Source: Nitrospira lenta (GTDB lineage: Bacteria; Nitrospirota; Nitrospiria; Nitrospirales; Nitrospiraceae). Taken from it: a stretch of 9,127 nt of DNA. This document shows, in pieces, positions 6,408 through 9,127 of the stretch. A program made the translations under genes and the position numbers. The stretch lies in assembly GCA_945906715.1 (NCBI GenBank), contig CAMDRK010000088.1:1-9127 (forward strand), read 5' to 3'. Every line of letters begins with the position of its first letter. Within the stretch, counting starts at the first letter, position 1. Below the pieces are notes generated by a model, which worked only from the letters and a program-made list of their open reading frames with translations, had not been told where the DNA came from and searched no databases.

Positions 6408-7374
6408 CCCGATAGACCCACGTGCTCCCGTTCATGCATGCAGGAAGCCCTATACTGCGCTGCTCACCTTCATCCTGTTCTGTCACATTATGGTTGCCTG
6501 CTCGTCTCCCTCGTCGATTCCAGCACAGTTCGACGCCATTGAGCGCATACCCCTTCACACCGTCCTCGTCCATGGCCAGCAAATCGCCTATCTGGATGTC
6601 GGTACAGGCCCGCCGGTCATCCTGATCCACGGGTTCGGGGGATCGATGTGGCAATGGGAACATCAGCAGCACGCGCTGTCGCAGCACTTCCGTGTCCTTA
6701 CGCTCGATTTGCCGGGTGCCGGACTGTCCGATAAGCCCGAGATCGAGTACCGGCCGGATCAGATGCTCGACTTCTTTGTCGGATTCATGGATGCCGTAAA
6801 AGTCCCACAAGCCACGTTAGTCGGTAATTCCATGGGCGCCGGCTTGGCCATCGGCATGGCGCTGGCCCACCCCACACAAGTCGCCAAGCTCGTCCTTATC
6901 GACGGGCTGCCGTCACAAATCATGGAAAAGCTCACCAGTCCGTCGGTTAGGCGTGCCTTGGAAACCAGCGCGCCGTCCTGGCTCGTCTCATTCGGCAACC
7001 GGCTGTTCGGCGGACTGATGATTGAGTCCGTCTTACAAGAAATCGTGCATGATCCAGGACTCCTCACACCAGCCGTCATCGAGCGGTCCAATCGCAACCG
7101 TCAGCGCCCCGGACTTATCAAGCCTATATTAGCCGTTAAAGGAAACCTTCCATTATGGGAGTCCGGATTTGCCACACGCATCGGTGAAATCACCCACCCA
7201 ACGCTGGTGCTTTGGGGAGAAGAAGATCGGGTATTCCCTCTCGCCGTAGGCGAAGGACTCCACCAGACGATCAAGGGATCACGATTCATCCGAATCCCTA
7301 AGGCAGGACACATCCCACAGTGGGAACGACCAGACCTGGTCAACCAGGAACTCATCACCTTTATTCGTCCCTAG
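6382..7374 (+). CDS. Alpha/beta-fold hydrolase, probable lipoprotein
   Basis: A 330-residue serine hydrolase. The N-terminal part has a hydrophobic segment (TALLTFILFCHIMVAC, 25-40) ending in a cysteine that fits an imperfect lipobox (M-V-A-C40, followed by SSPSS), so the enzyme is probably anchored to a membrane facing the periplasm. The hydrolase core has the oxyanion-loop HGFGGS (83-88), the nucleophile elbow GNSMG with Ser150, acid Asp282 in WGEEDRVFP, and His310 in AGHIPQWE. The catalytic triad is therefore complete. The fold matches meta-cleavage hydrolase or esterase-like proteins; the substrate is unknown. The ATG at 6382 overlaps the end of pycB by 26 bases, suggesting translational coupling; the only later in-frame ATG (6490) would destroy the signal segment. 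The leader before the hydrophobic core is unusually long (about 24 residues). The TAG stop abuts repeat copy 4. Confidence 0.82.
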   Translation: MKRSSSWSNPIDPRAPVHACRKPYTALLTFILFCHIMVACSSPSSIPAQFDAIERIPLHTVLVHGQQIAYLDVGTGPPVILIHGFGGSMWQWEHQQHALSQHFRVLTLDLPGAGLSDKPEIEYRPDQMLDFFVGFMDAVKVPQATLVGNSMGAGLAIGMALAHPTQVAKLVLIDGLPSQIMEKLTSPSVRRALETSAPSWLVSFGNRLFGGLMIESVLQEIVHDPGLLTPAVIERSNRNRQRPGLIKPILAVKGNLPLWESGFATRIGEITHPTLVLWGEEDRVFPLAVGEGLHQTIKGSRFIRIPKAGHIPQWERPDLVNQELITFIRP

Positions 7375-7459
7375 CAGAAATGTTATTCTCTCGTGCCGCA
7401 GCGAGCAGATAGGTTGAACCTCAACCTTCTCTGCGCTGACGGACTTGTTCAGCATCCTG
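7375..7459 (-). repeat. Palindromic repeat, copy 4 (diverged, inverted orientation)
   Basis: Read on the minus strand it begins CAGGATGCTGAACAAGTCCG and TCAGCG, close to the left arm of copies 2 and 3. It later has CTCGCTGCGGC, shared with copies 1 and 3, but its far end (TAACATTTCTG) has lost the inverted match. A strong internal hairpin lies at 7399-7438, with AGGTTGA-ACC-TCAACCT at its tip and GCAGA / TCTGC and CAGC / GCTG below. It starts at the base after the hydrolase TAG stop and ends 37 bases before the thiol peroxidase start, so it occupies most of that gap. Confidence 0.7.
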
Positions 7460-7496
7460 TGCGAATGGTCATTATCGATCCACCAAGGAGGGCAGT

Positions 7497-8150
7497 ATGA
7501 GGGCAGGATATCGAACGGTTATTGGGGCGGCACTCTGCATGGCGATCGGGTTCGCCGGATGCTCAAGTACCGGCACAAGTTATATGTACAAAAACTACAC
7601 AGTCGCTGACGGCAGCGCTGTAGCTGGTGAGGGCCGCACCGTCCTCTTTCAGGGAACCCCCCTGGGTCTAGCTGGAGCCAGCATCAAAGTTGGGGACACC
7701 CTCAGAGAAGTGACGCTGACACAGACAGATCTTTCGCCAGTAGCCATCACCGACACCAAGGGCAAGGGCAAGGTCCGGATCATCAGTGTCGTCCCGTCGC
7801 TCGATACTCCGGTGTGCGAAGAGCAGACCCATTATCTGAGCGAGAAAAATAAGGGCCTCGACAAGATGGTGGAATTGGTCACCGTGAGCGTCGATACGCC
7901 TTTTGCACAAAAGCGATTTGCCAAAGAAGCCCACATCGGCAATGTCACATTCCTCTCAGATTACAAAGATGCTGAATTCGGGAAAGCCTACGGACTACTT
8001 CTCAAGGGCCCCCACATCCTGGCTCGCACAATCATGGTGGTCGATGCCCACAATACTGTGCGGTATCTGCAGATCACGCCTGAACTGACCCAGCTACCGG
8101 ACCTGGATAAGGCCTTCGCCGTGGCCAAGTCATTGATCACTGCAGGCTGA
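7497..8150 (+). CDS. tpx: Thiol peroxidase, lipoprotein form, without resolving cysteine
   Basis: A 217-residue atypical peroxiredoxin of the Tpx family that reduces peroxides with a reactive cysteine. Residues 1-22 are a lipoprotein signal (IGAALCMAIGFAGC, lipid-modified Cys22 followed by SS), then a short tether to about 46. The Tpx fold starts at VLFQGTPLGLAGASIKVGD, with SVVPSLDTPVC (97-107) carrying Thr104 and peroxidatic Cys107. VTVSVDTPFAQKRF, SDYKDAEFGKAYGLL and LARTIMVVD (conserved Arg177) complete the family pattern. In E. coli Tpx the resolving cysteine follows FAQSRF; here that position is Ala142 (FAQKRFAKEA), and no other cysteine exists in the mature domain. The enzyme should work as a 1-Cys peroxidase needing an external thiol. 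AAGGAGGG at 7485-7492 precedes the ATG by 4 bases. The extra-cytoplasmic location is inferred from the signal. Confidence 0.9.
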   Translation: MRAGYRTVIGAALCMAIGFAGCSSTGTSYMYKNYTVADGSAVAGEGRTVLFQGTPLGLAGASIKVGDTLREVTLTQTDLSPVAITDTKGKGKVRIISVVPSLDTPVCEEQTHYLSEKNKGLDKMVELVTVSVDTPFAQKRFAKEAHIGNVTFLSDYKDAEFGKAYGLLLKGPHILARTIMVVDAHNTVRYLQITPELTQLPDLDKAFAVAKSLITAG

Positions 8151-8181
8151 CAGAGGCATGGCAAGGTTGAGGCTAACGCCA

Positions 8182-8243
8182 AAATGTTCGAGGTTCTGCG
8201 TTCGAGGTTTGAGAACTTCGAACTCGGAACCTCGAACTATTTT
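8182..8243. terminator. Bidirectional hairpin terminator after tpx, 14-nt repeat arms
   Basis: A 24-base arm at 8186-8209 pairs with 8214-8237 with three mismatches around a TGAG loop. The outer ten bases, GTTCGAGGTT / AACCTCGAAC, pair perfectly. AAAAT lies before the stem and TATTTT after it, so termination on both strands is plausible. Each arm repeats GTTCGAGGTT-type units with a 14-base period (8186 and 8200 on the left; the inverted equivalents on the right). It lies 35 bases after the tpx stop and 40 bases before the next gene. Confidence 0.8.
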
Positions 8244-8282
8244 GTCGAAGCCTTAACCGCAGCCTTCCTTTAGAATGAAGCG

Positions 8283-9127
8283 ATGGCCCAATACGATCTT
8301 CTCGTCATAGGGAGTGGACCAGCCGGCCAGAAGGCCGCGGTCCAGGCCGCCAAGCTCGGCAAGAAAGTCGGCATCATCGAGCGCGAAGAAGTCGTCGGCG
8401 GCGTCTGTACCAATACCGGCACCATCCCCAGCAAATCCCTCCGCGAAGCAGTCCTCTATCTCTCGGGATTCCGCCAACGCACCCTGTACGGAGCCGAATA
8501 TCGCCTGAAAAAGACGATCACGATCGAAGATCTTCTCTTTCGCGCCAACCACATCATCAAGAACGAAATTGAGATCGTGCAGGACCAGATGGCGCGTAAT
8601 CGCATCGACTTGATCTTCGGAGAGGCCAGCTTCGTCGATCCTCACCGACTCCTCATCCAACATGCCGGTACTTCGACTGAGTATCGCGCGCACATGATCG
8701 TCATCGCCGTCGGAACCGAACCCGCTCGGCCGGCCGAGATTCCCTTCGACGACGAGACCATCATCGATACCGATGGTCTCCTGATGCTCAAGCATATTCC
8801 CGCCTCCCTCACCATCGTCGGCGGCGGTGTGATCGGCACAGAGTACGCGTCGATCTTCGCCACGATGGGCGTGCCGGTCACTCTGATCGACAAGCGTCCG
8901 CGCTTGCTGGAATTTGTCGACGCCCAGATTATCGACGCGCTTCAACAACACATGATAGCCATCGGCGTCACGATCTACCATGAAGAAGAAGCGGTCGCGA
9001 TCCGAAAAGAATCAGACGGACAGGTCACGGTCTCGCTGACGCACCGACCCCCGATCACCACCACGACGCTCATGTATGCCATCGGCCGCATCGGCGCCAC
9101 GAAGCACTTGAACCTGGAGGCCATCGG
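8283..9127 (+). CDS. sthA: Soluble pyridine nucleotide transhydrogenase (N-terminal 281 residues)
   Basis: A partial flavoprotein running off the right edge, with no stop in 281 codons. It exchanges hydride between NADH and NADPH in the cytosol through bound FAD. The FAD-binding GSGPAG motif is at 10-15 and a second dinucleotide motif, VGGGVIGTEYAS, at 179-190, followed by TLIDKRPRLL. The family is the pyridine nucleotide-disulfide oxidoreductases, but the redox motif reads GGVCTNTGTIPSK: Cys42 is kept while the second cysteine is replaced by Thr47. That, together with TIPSKSLREAVLYLSGF, matches SthA-type Si-specific transhydrogenases and argues against a lipoamide, mercuric or glutathione reductase. 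The ATG at 8283 has only a weak upstream purine stretch (GAATGAAG), so the ribosome binding site is poor. The hairpin terminator upstream suggests a separate transcript from tpx. Confidence 0.88.
   Translation, partial: MAQYDLLVIGSGPAGQKAAVQAAKLGKKVGIIEREEVVGGVCTNTGTIPSKSLREAVLYLSGFRQRTLYGAEYRLKKTITIEDLLFRANHIIKNEIEIVQDQMARNRIDLIFGEASFVDPHRLLIQHAGTSTEYRAHMIVIAVGTEPARPAEIPFDDETIIDTDGLLMLKHIPASLTIVGGGVIGTEYASIFATMGVPVTLIDKRPRLLEFVDAQIIDALQQHMIAIGVTIYHEEEAVAIRKESDGQVTVSLTHRPPITTTTLMYAIGRIGATKHLNLEAI

Noticed and set aside
8253..8981. A 242-codon open frame on the minus strand opposite the transhydrogenase
   Set aside because: The plus-strand frame has clear FAD and NAD motifs; the minus frame is Asp- and Gly-rich shadow sequence with no recognisable domain.
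8283..9127. Reading the partial flavoprotein as dihydrolipoamide dehydrogenase or mercuric reductase
   Set aside because: The second redox cysteine is replaced by threonine (CTNTGT), so disulfide chemistry is not possible; the pattern fits SthA.

Overview
This looks like an ordinary stretch of a moderately GC-rich bacterial chromosome. My best guess is a Nitrospira-lineage nitrite oxidiser or comammox organism. The guess rests on gene content (a two-subunit pyruvate/2-oxo-acid carboxylase, as used in anaplerosis or reductive-TCA metabolism, beside a soluble transhydrogenase) and on intergenic palindromic repeats starting CAGGATGCTGAAAAA, which I remember from Nitrospira intergenic regions. 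That memory cannot be checked here. No mobile-element protein, phage gene, CRISPR array, tRNA or rRNA is visible.

Left part (1-680, minus strand): the N-terminal end of an EamA/DMT-type membrane transporter runs off the left edge. A 69-residue protein with a C-terminal CxxC and a 58-residue protein with a strong ribosome binding site lie upstream of it. The two small genes look like one unit, ended by a long hairpin terminator (168-247). Middle-left (680-2736, plus strand): a full palindromic repeat, a FmdB-type zinc-ribbon protein, a truncated repeat, then two exported proteins in tandem: a PstS-like periplasmic binding protein and a small IPT/TIG-fold protein.

Centre (2875-7374, plus strand): biotin carboxylase subunit (pycA-like), a full palindromic repeat in the gap, carboxyltransferase/biotin-carrier subunit (pycB-like, 650 aa), and an overlapping lipoprotein-type alpha/beta hydrolase. 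The two carboxylase subunits supply all activities needed to carboxylate pyruvate (or 2-oxoglutarate) with bicarbonate and ATP. Right part (7375-9127, plus strand): a diverged repeat copy, a lipoprotein-type thiol peroxidase that lacks the resolving cysteine, a 24-bp hairpin terminator, and the N-terminal 281 residues of an SthA-type transhydrogenase that runs off the right edge.

The most noteworthy content is between the genes. Four copies (two full, one half, one diverged) of a roughly 120-bp palindromic repeat occur in 9 kb, three of them beginning at the base after a stop codon. Two further hairpins, unrelated in sequence, share one architecture: arms built from 14-nt tandem repeats. I found no convincing new multi-gene system.
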